64,000 bases of DNA from Paenibacillus polymyxa M1 (GCF_000237325.1 NC_017542.1:1123501-1187500); one strand, 5' to 3'; shown: positions 35,784 through 44,303, counted from the stretch's first letter. Made by a program: numbers and translations. Notes: generated from the sequence alone by a model not told the origin.

Positions 35784-36686
35784 TTATGAAGAAGACTTTT
35801 TATTAAATGCCAATAATAGTATCAGTCCAATGATACATAATACACCAATCCATTGGAAAAAACCAAAGGGCTCTTTTAACCAAAATACAGTTGTTAAAAC
35901 AGCAGCAAGTGGCTCCAAACTACTTAGAAAGCTTGTTTCTTTTGGTGAAAGGCTTTGTAAACTTTCTATATAGAACCAAAATGCTATCATTGTGCCGAAT
36001 ATAATAACGAATGCTAGATATAAATAGGTTTCTAGGGTCAAGCTTTTAAAATCGATCTGCCAGGGTGGATGGATTAAGCTTAATCCAAAACCGCCAATGA
36101 CCATCGCCCAACCCACAATAACCAGGGAATCGTATTGCTTCAAAAGAGGAATTGCGTATAAGGTATAAAAAGCCAGGGCAATTGCTGATAAAAGGCCCCA
36201 CACGATTGCGATCTTCGGAACGGATAGTTGAGAAATAGAGCCGTTTGTTAACAAGAAAAAACAACCCACTAAAGCCAGGAAAATAGCTGACAGATCCTTT
36301 CGTGTGAAGACCAGGTGCTTTCGCAGAACTAAATAGATGATAATCATTACAGGTGCTAAATACTGTAATAATGTCGCAACAGCGGCATTACCACTTTGAA
36401 TGGATGCCATATACGTATATTGAACCGCTAGCATACCAACCAAACCGTAGACAATGAGTTGGAAAGCGGTCTTTCTATTTTTCCATACACCCCATATTTG
36501 TGTACGGTCTTTTATTGTAAATTGAAGGGCCAAGAGTAAAACACCAGCTATGAGCAAGCGTGTTGTTACAAGCCAATTTACATCGATTTGTAGAAAAAGT
36601 TTTTTTGCAACAGTCCCACTGATCCCCCAGAATATAGCTCCTGTGATAACAAGAAATAATCCTGTTCTTCTAGTTGATTTATCCAT
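35784..36686 (-). CDS. EamA/DMT-family transporter
   Basis: 300 residues, ten membrane segments in two EamA halves ([16 protein letters not shown] at the start, [20 protein letters not shown] in the second half). Divergent from an AraC-family gene with a shared inverted repeat next to its start codon. Distinct in sequence from the EamA protein at 31181, so not a recent copy. Substrate unknown. Confidence 0.92.
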   Translation of the reverse strand: MDKSTRRTGLFLVITGAIFWGISGTVAKKLFLQIDVNWLVTTRLLIAGVLLLALQFTIKDRTQIWGVWKNRKTAFQLIVYGLVGMLAVQYTYMASIQSGNAAVATLLQYLAPVMIIIYLVLRKHLVFTRKDLSAIFLALVGCFFLLTNGSISQLSVPKIAIVWGLLSAIALAFYTLYAIPLLKQYDSLVIVGWAMVIGGFGLSLIHPPWQIDFKSLTLETYLYLAFVIIFGTMIAFWFYIESLQSLSPKETSFLSSLEPLAAVLTTVFWLKEPFGFFQWIGVLCIIGLILLLAFNKKSSS

Positions 36687-36687
36687 G

Positions 36688-36740
36688 AATATTCTCCACC
36701 TTGAAATATAATAATAGTGTTATAATAGGTGAAAAATATT
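36688..36740. promoter_or_regulatory. Inverted repeat between EamA and AraC genes
   Basis: AATATTCTCCACCT (36688-36701) and AGGTGAAAAATATT (36727-36740) are inverted copies agreeing at 12 of 14 bases. The first abuts the transporter's start codon. Candidate AraC operator. Confidence 0.4.
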
Positions 36741-36795
36741 TTAAATTATACTTGAATTTGATGATAAAATATAAATATATTGAGGTTGTGGTGAT

Positions 36796-37683
36796 TTGCA
36801 AATAAAAAATTTTATGATTGACCAAAACCTAAAAGAACTAACTGAGCATCGGACGGTCGTACTACCGGTGGCATGTTATGAAACAACAATTAACCAAAAT
36901 ATACATGGATATGTACCCCTTCATTGGCATGATGAAATTCAATTTGTTCTGGTTGAAAAAGGGGAAGCGATCTTTCAAATAAATGAGGATAAACGAATCG
37001 TACGACAAGGTGATGGGTTGTTTATAAATAGTGGCTGCCTACACATGGCGGAAGATAAGAATGATTCGGGTTGCGTCTACATCTGTCTAAATGTTTCTCC
37101 TCATTTCGTTTTATCACAAGAGCTTTACACACCCTACGTAGCTCCTTATATTCAAGCGACTAATTTACCTTATGTATACATAGATTCTGACGAGCTTTGG
37201 GGTAAAAACATTTTAGATGCCATTTTGAAAATGAATCAATATATTCAACAAAAATCACCATACTTTGAGATGGATATTACCATGCATTTAACACTGATTT
37301 GGAAAAACTTAGTCATTAATGGCTTTCAATTAGAATACGACCAGATGGAAATGGTAAAGAGTCAACGGATCAAGCAAATGTTAAATTGGATCTATTTGCA
37401 TTATGCTGAAAAAGTCACATTAGATGATATTGCAAAAGCGGGTCAATTGAGCCGTTCGGAGTGCTGCCGATATTTCAAACGAATTTTAAAGGTAACTCCG
37501 TTGAATTATGTCATGGATTATCGGATTCAAAAAAGTTTAGTCTTACTGCAACAAGCAGAATCCAACGTTACAGAAGTTGCCTATAAGGTCGGATTTAATA
37601 GTACGAGCTATTTTATAGAAAGATTCAGAAAAGCGATGAATATGACACCACTAGCCTACAAAAGATCAAAAATGGATGATTGA
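36796..37683 (+). CDS. AraC-family transcriptional regulator (cupin + HTH)
   Basis: 295 residues with TTG start ten bases after GAGG. Cupin sensor HWHDEIQFVLVEKGEAIFQIN (about 47-67) and GLFINSGCLHMA, then two HTH motifs (VTLDDIAKAGQLSRSECCRYFKR and NVTEVAYKVGFNSTSYFIERFRK). Same architecture as the AraC protein at 30123 and likewise divergent from an EamA gene. Confidence 0.92.
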   Translation: MQIKNFMIDQNLKELTEHRTVVLPVACYETTINQNIHGYVPLHWHDEIQFVLVEKGEAIFQINEDKRIVRQGDGLFINSGCLHMAEDKNDSGCVYICLNVSPHFVLSQELYTPYVAPYIQATNLPYVYIDSDELWGKNILDAILKMNQYIQQKSPYFEMDITMHLTLIWKNLVINGFQLEYDQMEMVKSQRIKQMLNWIYLHYAEKVTLDDIAKAGQLSRSECCRYFKRILKVTPLNYVMDYRIQKSLVLLQQAESNVTEVAYKVGFNSTSYFIERFRKAMNMTPLAYKRSKMDD

Positions 37684-37744
37684 TAAGTAGGGCTTAGATA
37701 CCCATGGATGAACGCTGCTGCGGAGTGTAGGGAAGTTGACTCGC

Positions 37745-37933
37745 TTATTCTTCAGCACCTCTCATATACTCACTGATTTTTTGATTCACTTTTCGTTCTT
37801 GTTCCACTTGGTGCCGACTTTTTATAAATCTCACAAACAACCTTATCCTAAACGTTACAGGTAAGTCTGTAACTTCATTGGCAAATCTGTATGGCGTGTG
37901 ATAAGTATTTAAAAGTTTGAAGTCGCTAAACTA
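37745..37933 (-). pseudogene. C-terminal gene remnant, unidentified
   Basis: A minus-strand frame of about 62 codons ends at the TAA at 37745-37747. The translation (LLNTYHTPYRFANEV, FRIRLFVRFI, QERKVNQKISEYMRG) has protein-like composition but lacks a usual start codon, and the frame opens right at a dispersed repeat box. It is read as the 3' end of a lost gene. The parent family is not recognised. Together with the box it accounts for the gap 37684-37985. Confidence 0.35.
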
Positions 37934-37953
37934 ACGAGATACACTAGGTTCAA
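37928..37953 (+). repeat. Dispersed box, copy 1 (degenerate)
   Basis: AAACTAACGAGATACACTAG with GTTCAAG following; matches the consensus ATTAAGCTAACGGGA.ACGATAGTTCAAT seen four more times downstream. Confidence 0.4.
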
Positions 37954-37985
37954 GTAATCGATGAAAAGAAGAGGGGGAGACCGAA

Positions 37986-38411
37986 ATGAAGACAATCAAG
38001 TGCATGATGGACCACCTATACTGGGCGGACGGACGCATCTTGGACGCGCTCGAGGAGAGTAAGACGAAGAACAAGGACCTTCTGAAGCTGGTTCGGCACG
38101 TTGCAGTCGCGGAACGAGTCTGGCTGGACCGATTGCAGGGCAAGGGTAGCGCGCAATATTCGTTGTGGGAGGAAACGGAAGACCTGTTAGCGATTCGGAC
38201 GATGTTCCAAGAAAACGCTGAGCAATATCGCGTCTATATCGAAGGGCTCAAGGAATTCGAGCTGGATGAGATGATTGACTATGAGAATCAGAGTGGGGTT
38301 CCGTTCCGAACGTCCGCCCGGGACATTCTGTCGCAGGTCCTCTTACATGGGCAATATCACCGGGGACAGATCAACCAGGCACTTCGGATCGAATCGGCAG
38401 AGCCTGCCTAA
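37986..38411 (+). CDS. DinB-family protein
   Basis: 141 residues, four-helix DinB/YfiT fold. Three histidines in the expected places for the metal site: MMDHLYWAD (residue 10), LVRHVAVAERVW (about 38) and LLHGQYHRGQ (about 119-123). Ribosome binding site AGGGGGAGACCGAA. DinB proteins are damage-inducible or bacillithiol-transferase-like enzymes. The actual reaction here is not known. Higher GC than its neighbours. Confidence 0.92.
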   Translation: MKTIKCMMDHLYWADGRILDALEESKTKNKDLLKLVRHVAVAERVWLDRLQGKGSAQYSLWEETEDLLAIRTMFQENAEQYRVYIEGLKEFELDEMIDYENQSGVPFRTSARDILSQVLLHGQYHRGQINQALRIESAEPA

Positions 38412-38435
38412 GTCGATTACATCACGTTCGCGAGA

Positions 38436-38515
38436 CTCTAACGGGGAACGATAGCTCAACTGGTTTGAGGCTTACTCAGCAGGAAACTACGGGATACCGT
38501 GGCTTTTTTGTTGTC
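38436..38515 (+). repeat. Dispersed box, copy 2, followed by hairpin and T run
   Basis: CTCTAACGGGGAACGATAGC plus TCAAC (38437-38460), then hairpin CTACGG/CCGTGG (about 38488-38503) and TTTTTT, which also serves as terminator for the DinB gene. Confidence 0.5.
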
Positions 38516-38586
38516 ACTTTTTCCAGTATCTATGGTTTATAATGGATATGTTATGAAAGGAGACCCGGGTAGAGGAGAGATAGATC

Positions 38587-39207
38587 ATGACAGATTCAAA
38601 CTTCATTGGCATGCTTCCCGACATCGAGGAGAGCAGACGTATATTTCAAGCTGCAGCCATCCTGGACGCTATCCTTATGCCGGAGTGGGAATACCGATAT
38701 TATTCGTACAACGCCCATTGGGATGAGAATGAACAGATGGCATCGATGAGGGACGGCGAAGGGGATCACTATTTTGCGCTGTTTCAGCCAAACGGACTGA
38801 TCATCAAAGGGTTTGACCAGCGGTTCAATCAGGTGCATGGGCCACATGATGTGCTGCAAGGCGTGCCTAACGAATTTGAGGGATTTCTAAGGGAACCAGC
38901 GCTTATTATGGATGTGACCACATTTTGCACATGGAAGTTGCAAGGCAGCCAGGCATGGTCCGCAAGTAAGGAACTGGATGCCGAAGCCTACAAACTGTTG
39001 CATGTTTTAAACGGCAAAGCGGATTATTACTATGCTTGGGCAACGGAGTATTACGAGATTTCACTGGACCGGTCGCTCGTACAGCGAATATTCGATATAG
39101 AGCCTTTGGATGGGAAAATGCTTAAAGGTCTAAATGAAGAATTAGAATTCGCTGATCTTGAAGAGGACATCCAGGAAATAGGCTATCCGGTAAAAAGGGA
39201 AGATTGA
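38587..39207 (+). CDS. Conserved hypothetical protein
   Basis: 206 residues, soluble, acidic, with start ATG behind GAGGAGAGATAGATC. Recurrent family-like segments: LDAILMPEWEYRYYSYNAHWDENEQMASMRDG (about 27-58), IIKGFDQR and DVTTFCTWKL. It looks like a widespread uncharacterised bacterial family, possibly of the immunity type, but no catalytic motif is seen. A short hairpin terminator follows. Confidence 0.8.
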   Translation: MTDSNFIGMLPDIEESRRIFQAAAILDAILMPEWEYRYYSYNAHWDENEQMASMRDGEGDHYFALFQPNGLIIKGFDQRFNQVHGPHDVLQGVPNEFEGFLREPALIMDVTTFCTWKLQGSQAWSASKELDAEAYKLLHVLNGKADYYYAWATEYYEISLDRSLVQRIFDIEPLDGKMLKGLNEELEFADLEEDIQEIGYPVKRED

Positions 39208-39237
39208 AAATAGTATGTACATAGACATTTCCTATTG

Positions 39238-39267
39238 AAAGTCGCTATTTAAGCGGCTTTTTTTATT
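39238..39267 (+). terminator. Rho-independent terminator
   Basis: Stem AGTCGC...GCGGCT with one G.T pair, followed by eight T. Confidence 0.7.
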
Positions 39268-39310
39268 TTATCGGTGGTCAGAAGAAAAAAAATCTAGACT
39301 GAGGACGAAT

Positions 39311-39341
39311 CATTAAGCTAACGGGCAGGTTAGTTTAAATA
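39311..39341 (+). repeat. Dispersed box, copy 3
   Basis: CATTAAGCTAACGGGC then AGGTTAGTTTAAATA; the first half matches consensus well, the second is degenerate. No hairpin follows. Confidence 0.45.
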
Positions 39342-39488
39342 CATATTCAACTTAGCAATCAATATAAAATTACAATACTGGATTGTAGAAGCTGATTGCA
39401 AAGTTGTAGAGCTCTATTAATACTTAGCCTTGTCAAATTATGCATTTCTGAATAATTTAACACATACCACAAAAGAGAGGGAAGAAAC

Positions 39489-39638
39489 ATGAGTGAAGTT
39501 AGATTTGGCAATGTTAATGTTGTTACATGCTTAGAAGATGTGAACAAACTACACGTTCAAGTATTAACTCTTTTGGGAGATTGGATTGGCGTTGCAGGGA
39601 AACCAATAACTATTCATGATATGACGGCTTCCGCCTAA
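39489..39638 (+). CDS. Possible 49-residue protein near an RHS remnant
   Basis: ATG behind AGAGAGGGAAGAAAC; product begins MSEVRFGNVNVVTCLEDV and ends HDMTASA. No family recognised. It sits just before a fragment of an RHS-type gene, so it could be a small immunity-like or truncated gene. A hairpin terminator (GCGC/GCGC, about 39705-39715 and T6) follows. Confidence 0.4.
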   Translation: MSEVRFGNVNVVTCLEDVNKLHVQVLTLLGDWIGVAGKPITIHDMTASA

Positions 39639-39702
39639 GGTATGGCAACTTCGACTGCTCGTCACTCGGGTCAGAGGAGAAAGAACATAGCCCTATAGAA
39701 AC

Positions 39703-39722
39703 CCGCGCTAGGCGCGTTTTTT
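39703..39722 (+). terminator. Rho-independent terminator
   Basis: Short GC stem (GCGC-TAG-GCGC core) followed by six T. Confidence 0.55.
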
Positions 39723-39972
39723 CATTTTAAAGGGTCAAGTTCATGTCCTTGGTCAGGTACAAGAATTTGACCCTATTGCCGATAGTGGACATAAACAAGT
39801 CCTTATAGCCGTTGACTACACAGAGAATCTATTCCGCTACTCTGGAGAGTGGGACGGGGTAACAGGTCTTCAGTATATGCGCAACCGCTGGTATGATCAA
39901 ACAAAAGGATGCCTTTCTCCAAATAGCTTTACGGAATACTCAGAAACTGCCCGGGTAAAATGGTACGGATAA
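39721..39972 (+). pseudogene. RHS/WapA-type gene remnant
   Basis: An 83-codon open frame ending at TAA 39970-39972. It contains ENLFRYSGEWDGVTGLQYMR and NRWYDQTKG, the hallmark end of the RHS core (usually N.Y.YSGE..D..TGL.YLRARYYDP..GRF). There is no start codon context and no toxin domain; the fragment stops soon after the core. It is read as the relic of a polymorphic-toxin gene that lost its 5' part and its C-terminal tip. Confidence 0.7.
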
Positions 39973-40038
39973 GATGATGTATTAGAAATATTTATATCGG
40001 AATTTTTGGATGTTAAAGCTAACTTATTCCCTGTGTTT

Positions 40039-40767
40039 TTACCAAGGCACAACTCCATTTTCATCAAAAAAGCTACCAGTTGGACCATCATTATTGATTG
40101 TGGCAAGCTTAACTACACTGGAAGCTGCTTGTTCGACTGTGCGATAGCCACTATTACCATTTAAATCGGTAGCCGTAAATCCAGGGCAAACCGAGTTGAT
40201 TTTAATAGGAGTATCTCTTAATTCTTTAGCAAAGAAAACAGTTAAAGCATTTACAGCCGTTTTGGAACTATTGTAGGCGAGCGAATTCACATTATAAAAT
40301 TCCGACGTTGGGTCTGAATTCAAAGTTAAGGAACCTAATCCGCTGGAAAGATTTACGATTCTTCCGGCAGAAGATTTTTTGAGCAATGGAAGTATTGTTT
40401 TAGTGACAGAAAATACGCCGAAAACGTTTGTCTCATAGGTATTCTTGAGAACGGACAGTTCCAGTTCACTTGGAGGTGTGTTGCCTTCAAAAAACACGCC
40501 TGCATTATTAATCAAGATATCAAGGTATCCATATTCTTGTTCAATCCATTCTACTGCGGAGAGAACGGAGCTGGGGTTTGTGACATCAAGAACCACCGTT
40601 TTAGCTTTAATGTTCTCCGTTTCTAAAAACGTTACGGCCTCATGTCCTTTTTCTTCGCTTCTTGCTCCTATTAAAATCTCATACCCCATGTTTCCTAATT
40701 GTCTTGCTGTCTCAAAACCAATACCTTTGTTGCCACCTGTAATTAATACGATCTTGGATTTATTCAT
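40039..40767 (-). CDS. Short-chain dehydrogenase/reductase
   Basis: 242 residues. NAD(P)-binding TGGNKGIGFETARQLG (about 9-24), NNAG in DILINNAGVFF, catalytic Ser in IVNLSSGLGSL, and the YxxxK motif YNSSKTAVNALTVFFAKEL. Good site GGGAGGCAATTTT before the ATG. Divergent from an HxlR-type regulator, which probably controls it. Substrate unknown; such genes often respond to electrophiles. Confidence 0.94.
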   Translation of the reverse strand: MNKSKIVLITGGNKGIGFETARQLGNMGYEILIGARSEEKGHEAVTFLETENIKAKTVVLDVTNPSSVLSAVEWIEQEYGYLDILINNAGVFFEGNTPPSELELSVLKNTYETNVFGVFSVTKTILPLLKKSSAGRIVNLSSGLGSLTLNSDPTSEFYNVNSLAYNSSKTAVNALTVFFAKELRDTPIKINSVCPGFTATDLNGNSGYRTVEQAASSVVKLATINNDGPTGSFFDENGVVPW

Positions 40768-40965
40768 AAAATTGCCTCCCTAATCTATTTTCTAAAATCT
40801 GTACCTACGAAAATGTATTTAATTCTTATATTTGTGACTGCTATTTAGATTCTCTCATTGTAATCGTGATATATCTCCTTTCATTTCTGATATAGTTAAT
40901 ATAGTGGAAATGATTGATACTTGTAAGTACGCACATTTTTGTAACTTAATGAATGGAGTGGCAAT

Positions 40966-41310
40966 ATGGGATATGGATTAAAAAATTATGGCGATTGCAG
41001 TGAAGAGGTTATAAAGGGCTGTCCTGTTGAAATGGTTTTACATATGATAGGAGGAAAATGGAAGGGAATCATTATCGACATTTTATCCGAAAAATCGGTC
41101 AGATTTAATGAACTTAAACGATTAATACCAGGGATTTCACAACGGATGTTGACTCTACAACTCAGGGAACTCGAGGCGGATGGAATTGTGAAGAGGATAG
41201 TAGATGACACTGTGCCACCCAAAGTAGAATACTCCCTCACTGAACAAGGAAATAAATTGTTGAGTATTATCGATTCTATAAGAGTATGGGGAAAAGAGTT
41301 TCTATCCTAA
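40966..41310 (+). CDS. HxlR-family transcriptional regulator
   Basis: 114 residues, winged helix. HxlR signature: CPVEMVLHMIGGKWKGIIIDIL at the start, then RFNELKRLIPGISQRMLTLQLRELEADGIVKR and PPKVEYSLTEQGNKL. A Cys in GCPVE is the redox or electrophile sensor in relatives such as HypR. Divergent from the short-chain dehydrogenase gene. Confidence 0.94.
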   Translation: MGYGLKNYGDCSEEVIKGCPVEMVLHMIGGKWKGIIIDILSEKSVRFNELKRLIPGISQRMLTLQLRELEADGIVKRIVDDTVPPKVEYSLTEQGNKLLSIIDSIRVWGKEFLS

Positions 41311-41422
41311 GTCTGCGATCGGGAAGTCTTAGTGGATAGCCGTATACTTACTCTCTGCCGATAGATATGACAAACCAAAGAAGAATCTTTTTGAAGCTGG
41401 TGCTTTATATTTGTTTCAATGA

Positions 41423-41542
41423 ATGTACCGTATAGTGGGATTCAATTCGGAAGTTTTGGTTCTGGGCGGACTGCCTGAACAGGGAGATGTCGTGCTGTTG
41501 AAGCCGGATTTCGATCTACCCAACGGAACGCAAATCAGATAA
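41423..41542 (+). pseudogene. csaA 3'-end remnant
   Basis: The frame [18 protein letters not shown] followed by [21 protein letters not shown] matches the last third of the intact CsaA at 32143 ([15 protein letters not shown]...). A TGA immediately precedes it and the first two thirds are gone. A full terminator still follows. The base differences from the local csaA suggest an older or foreign copy, not a recent duplication. Confidence 0.8.
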
Positions 41543-41549
41543 TAAAGGC

Positions 41550-41592
41550 AAAACCCACTGTGCAAGGCGACAGCCTTACGGTGGGTTTTAAT
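41550..41592 (+). terminator. Rho-independent terminator after csaA remnant
   Basis: AAAACCCAC (41550-41558) pairs with GTGGGTTTT (41581-41589), with an inner AAGGC/GCCTT stem. Confidence 0.85.
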
Positions 41593-41705
41593 TTCTTAAA
41601 TAACCCTGTATGATTTGTTATTACCACCCTTTCTTGTTCTCAATTATACAGTAATTGGAATTGTTCGTTCTTATATGGACTCTTTAGAAATTTTCATATT
41701 TGAGG

Positions 41706-41780
41706 TCATTAAGCTAACGGGATACGATAGTTCAATACAAACAAGAAGGCAGCCGATCAAAGTGATTGGCTGCCTTTGTT
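41706..41780 (+). repeat. Dispersed box, copy 4, followed by hairpin
   Basis: TCATTAAGCTAACGGGATAC and GATAGTTCAATA (41706-41737), the best match to the consensus, then a stem GGCAGCC...GGCTGCC and TTTG. Confidence 0.6.
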
Positions 41781-41838
41781 TAACTAATGGGCAGGATGGA
41801 GTGACTTTTGTGTAGAAAATTAAAAACGAACAAATCAA

Positions 41839-41928
41839 GTTCGTGCGCAAGATCTAGCGATGCGCTTTGAAGTGCCGGTTCGCACGATTTACCGAGACTT
41901 AGATCGGCTAAATATAGCTGGGCAAACG
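41839..41928 (+). pseudogene. YafY/DeoR-type regulator HTH remnant
   Basis: The frame reads VRAQDLAMRFEVPVRTIYR and DLDRLNIAGQ, the recognition helix of WYL-domain (YafY-like) regulators. The upstream sequence is out of frame (KIKNEQIKF then a stop) and no WYL domain follows. This and copies of other debris fill the gap 41311-41937. Confidence 0.65.
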
Positions 41929-41937
41929 CCATATGAA

Positions 41938-42765
41938 TTACTCCCTAAAGAAATTTCTGCATACATGCAAAATTCCCTCGGCGTAAGCATAAGGGGCAAC
42001 GTTGTTGTGGAATGACTTTGCCTCTGCTGTTGCATTCTGGAGAAGATAGCCATGGGCAACCATTTGAAGCATCTCGATGTCATTTCCACTGTCACCGAAA
42101 GCCAATGTTTTGGATAGGGGTACCTGACTATAATCCATCAGGAATTGCACAGCCGCTTTCTTTCCAGTTCCTGCGGGGATAAAATCGACATCATATGCGT
42201 GCTCCGGATCACCCGCCTTGGGATTGCAAATATTGATATTAATTCCGATCCCATGATTTGCAGCCAGGTGCCTGATGATACTTATATCATATTGGGTTTT
42301 GACTGCTGATACCGGATAATAATAGTAGTTCATTTTGTATCCGGATTGACCTAATTGAGTCTGTTCGTGAAGAACGATGTTGAATGTTGATTTTAATTCG
42401 CTAATTAAATCTTCTACATCTCTTCGAGAGAATTCAGAGGCCCTTATGATCTTTGCCCATGAAGGAACAGTGACCAGTTGCCCGTCAGGCTCGACTTCCC
42501 ACAACTCTGTGCCCAGATTGCTCGCTATAAAATGGGGGAGCTGCGTCATACCGGCTATATTCATTTTTGCTTGTATTTGCTGAACACTACTTCCGGTGAC
42601 CCAAGCTATCTTTACCTGATGATTTCTGGCAAGCTGCTGGAGGTATTGTTCCAGTTCGTACACCATTTTGAGTTGTTCAGGCAAACATTCATGCGGGTAA
42701 TACGTTTCGTCAAAATCAAACAATATCAGATATTCGGTTACAGCGGGGGTATATATGACTTTCAT
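41938..42765 (-). CDS. HAD-superfamily hydrolase (type IIB, sugar-phosphatase-like)
   Basis: 275 residues. Motif I LFDFDETYYPHE (about 15-26), motif II VTGSSVQQIQ, C2-type cap, motif IV AFGDSGNDIEML (about 222). This layout is that of sucrose-phosphatase-like or Cof-type enzymes acting on sugar phosphates. Strong AGGAGGAGC before the ATG. Divergent from a LacI-family regulator with a palindrome between them, which supports a role in sugar metabolism. Confidence 0.9.
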   Translation of the reverse strand: MKVIYTPAVTEYLILFDFDETYYPHECLPEQLKMVYELEQYLQQLARNHQVKIAWVTGSSVQQIQAKMNIAGMTQLPHFIASNLGTELWEVEPDGQLVTVPSWAKIIRASEFSRRDVEDLISELKSTFNIVLHEQTQLGQSGYKMNYYYYPVSAVKTQYDISIIRHLAANHGIGININICNPKAGDPEHAYDVDFIPAGTGKKAAVQFLMDYSQVPLSKTLAFGDSGNDIEMLQMVAHGYLLQNATAEAKSFHNNVAPYAYAEGILHVCRNFFRE

Positions 42766-42809
42766 GAGTGTAGCTCCTCCTATAGTTTGTTAACGATATC
42801 ATAGTTGCA

Positions 42810-42821
42810 GGGAACGTTCCC
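42810..42821. promoter_or_regulatory. Operator candidate between HAD and LacI genes
   Basis: GGGAACGTTCCC, a perfect palindrome with the central CG usual for LacI-family operators, 45 bases upstream of the HAD start and 30 of the regulator's. Confidence 0.6.
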
Positions 42822-42850
42822 AGGTCAATACTTTAGATGAGGTGTTAATT

Positions 42851-43834
42851 TTGCCCACCATAATTGATATTTCACGTGTAAGCGGTCTCTCCAAGTCGAC
42901 GGTATCACGTGTGTTAAATGACCATCCTCATGTATCTATTGAAAGCAGACAAAAAGTACAGAAAGCCATTACGGAGCTGGGATATGTCCGCAATACGCAG
43001 GGGGTTCAGTTGCGTCTACAGGCCAGCAATCATATTGGTGTGCTTGTCCCGGATGTGGAACATCCTTATTTCAGTCAGCTTGTCAGTACATTAAGTCGAT
43101 CTTTAGGCTCAATGGGGTATCAACTTGTCATCTATCAGACCGAATTATCCCGGGAGTATGAACGTGAAGTGTATGCCCGATTGGCACGTCGAGAAATGGA
43201 TGCCGTGGTTATTGCTCATTCCCATTTCTCGGAGAGAGAAATTAAAGAATATATAGGTTCTCACATAGGAATCATATGTAACGAAGCGATGGATGGAGAG
43301 TTTCTTGATGTCTTTCGATTGGATGAAGAAGATGCGGTCTTTCAAGCGACAGCATATTTGCTGTCCAAGGGGCGCCGTCATCTGTTTTTCTGTATGGATC
43401 ACCTGACACAATTGCAAGAGAAAAGATGGAATGGGTTTCAAATGGCTCACCGACAATTCGGTCTTGCCTGTACAAAATCACAATGTTATACGGGTCTGAT
43501 GACTATGGAAGATGGTTATGCCTTGGGAGAACAATTATTTACTTCTGACCAATTGCCGGATGGAATGATAACAGGTAGTGACTTTGTAGCTACTGGTTTA
43601 TTGAAAGCAGCAAAGCAAAGGGGGATATCCGTGCCTCAAGAAATGTCCGTCATCGGATTTGATAACCATCCTGTAGGATTAATGACTAATCCGGAACTGA
43701 CCACATTAACCAATTGTATTCCTGATATGGTAAAGGATGTTACGGAATGTCTTACCCGGCGATTGAAGGGGATGCGATCTGCTCCTATAACGAAAATCTA
43801 CAAGACTTCGTTGATTATACGTAATTCTACTTAA
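42851..43834 (+). CDS. LacI-family transcriptional regulator
   Basis: 327 residues from the TTG at 42851 (GAGG eight bases upstream); an in-frame GTG at 42842 overlaps that site. N-terminal HTH and hinge IIDISRVSGLSKSTVSRVLNDHPHVS, then a periplasmic-binding-protein-like effector domain (IGVLVPDVEHPYFSQLV, GFDNHPVGLM). Divergent from the HAD phosphatase gene, its likely target. Confidence 0.94.
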   Translation: MPTIIDISRVSGLSKSTVSRVLNDHPHVSIESRQKVQKAITELGYVRNTQGVQLRLQASNHIGVLVPDVEHPYFSQLVSTLSRSLGSMGYQLVIYQTELSREYEREVYARLARREMDAVVIAHSHFSEREIKEYIGSHIGIICNEAMDGEFLDVFRLDEEDAVFQATAYLLSKGRRHLFFCMDHLTQLQEKRWNGFQMAHRQFGLACTKSQCYTGLMTMEDGYALGEQLFTSDQLPDGMITGSDFVATGLLKAAKQRGISVPQEMSVIGFDNHPVGLMTNPELTTLTNCIPDMVKDVTECLTRRLKGMRSAPITKIYKTSLIIRNST

Positions 43835-43901
43835 AAAAAGTGAAGTGAAAGACAAAGAAAAAGAAGGATAGTGAAATCCTTCTATCGGTCAGGAAGGATA
43901 C

Positions 43902-44303
43902 ATGTCTGAAGAGGAATTGAAGCGTTACTGGATCTCTTCGTTGTGGTACTTGAATTTCAGACAAAATGGAAGCATTTCTAAACAAGAAGATATTCAGTGG
44001 TTCTTTTACACTGTAGGAGAAAGAATAGAAAGCAGGTTCCAGATGAATTTACCGTCCTTCATGTTCCTAGCCAAATCTATGCGGTATTCGATGCAGATGC
44101 CAATATCAATAGAGGCCTACGACATAAATGTATTGCGTTGTAGCGATCACTTCCAAGGCCGACAGGACCGGAAATTGTGGAATGAGCAAGGAATCAGGCA
44201 CATCCATCCGTCCGCCATATGCACCAGATGGGAAAGACAGGAGATAGGGGGTGTTTCTCCAGATTTCCGTGATGGGGACATCCCTTTTTTGATAGATGCA
44301 TAA
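43902..44303 (+). CDS. Hypothetical protein, possibly degenerate
   Basis: 133 residues with start ATG after CAGGAAGGATAC. The first half (EEELKRYWISSLWYLNFRQNGS, VGERIESRF) looks like a protein; the second half is rich in Arg, His and Trp and less convincing, so a frameshift is possible. No family recognised. It follows the LacI gene by 67 bases in the same direction. Confidence 0.4.
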   Translation: MSEEELKRYWISSLWYLNFRQNGSISKQEDIQWFFYTVGERIESRFQMNLPSFMFLAKSMRYSMQMPISIEAYDINVLRCSDHFQGRQDRKLWNEQGIRHIHPSAICTRWERQEIGGVSPDFRDGDIPFLIDA

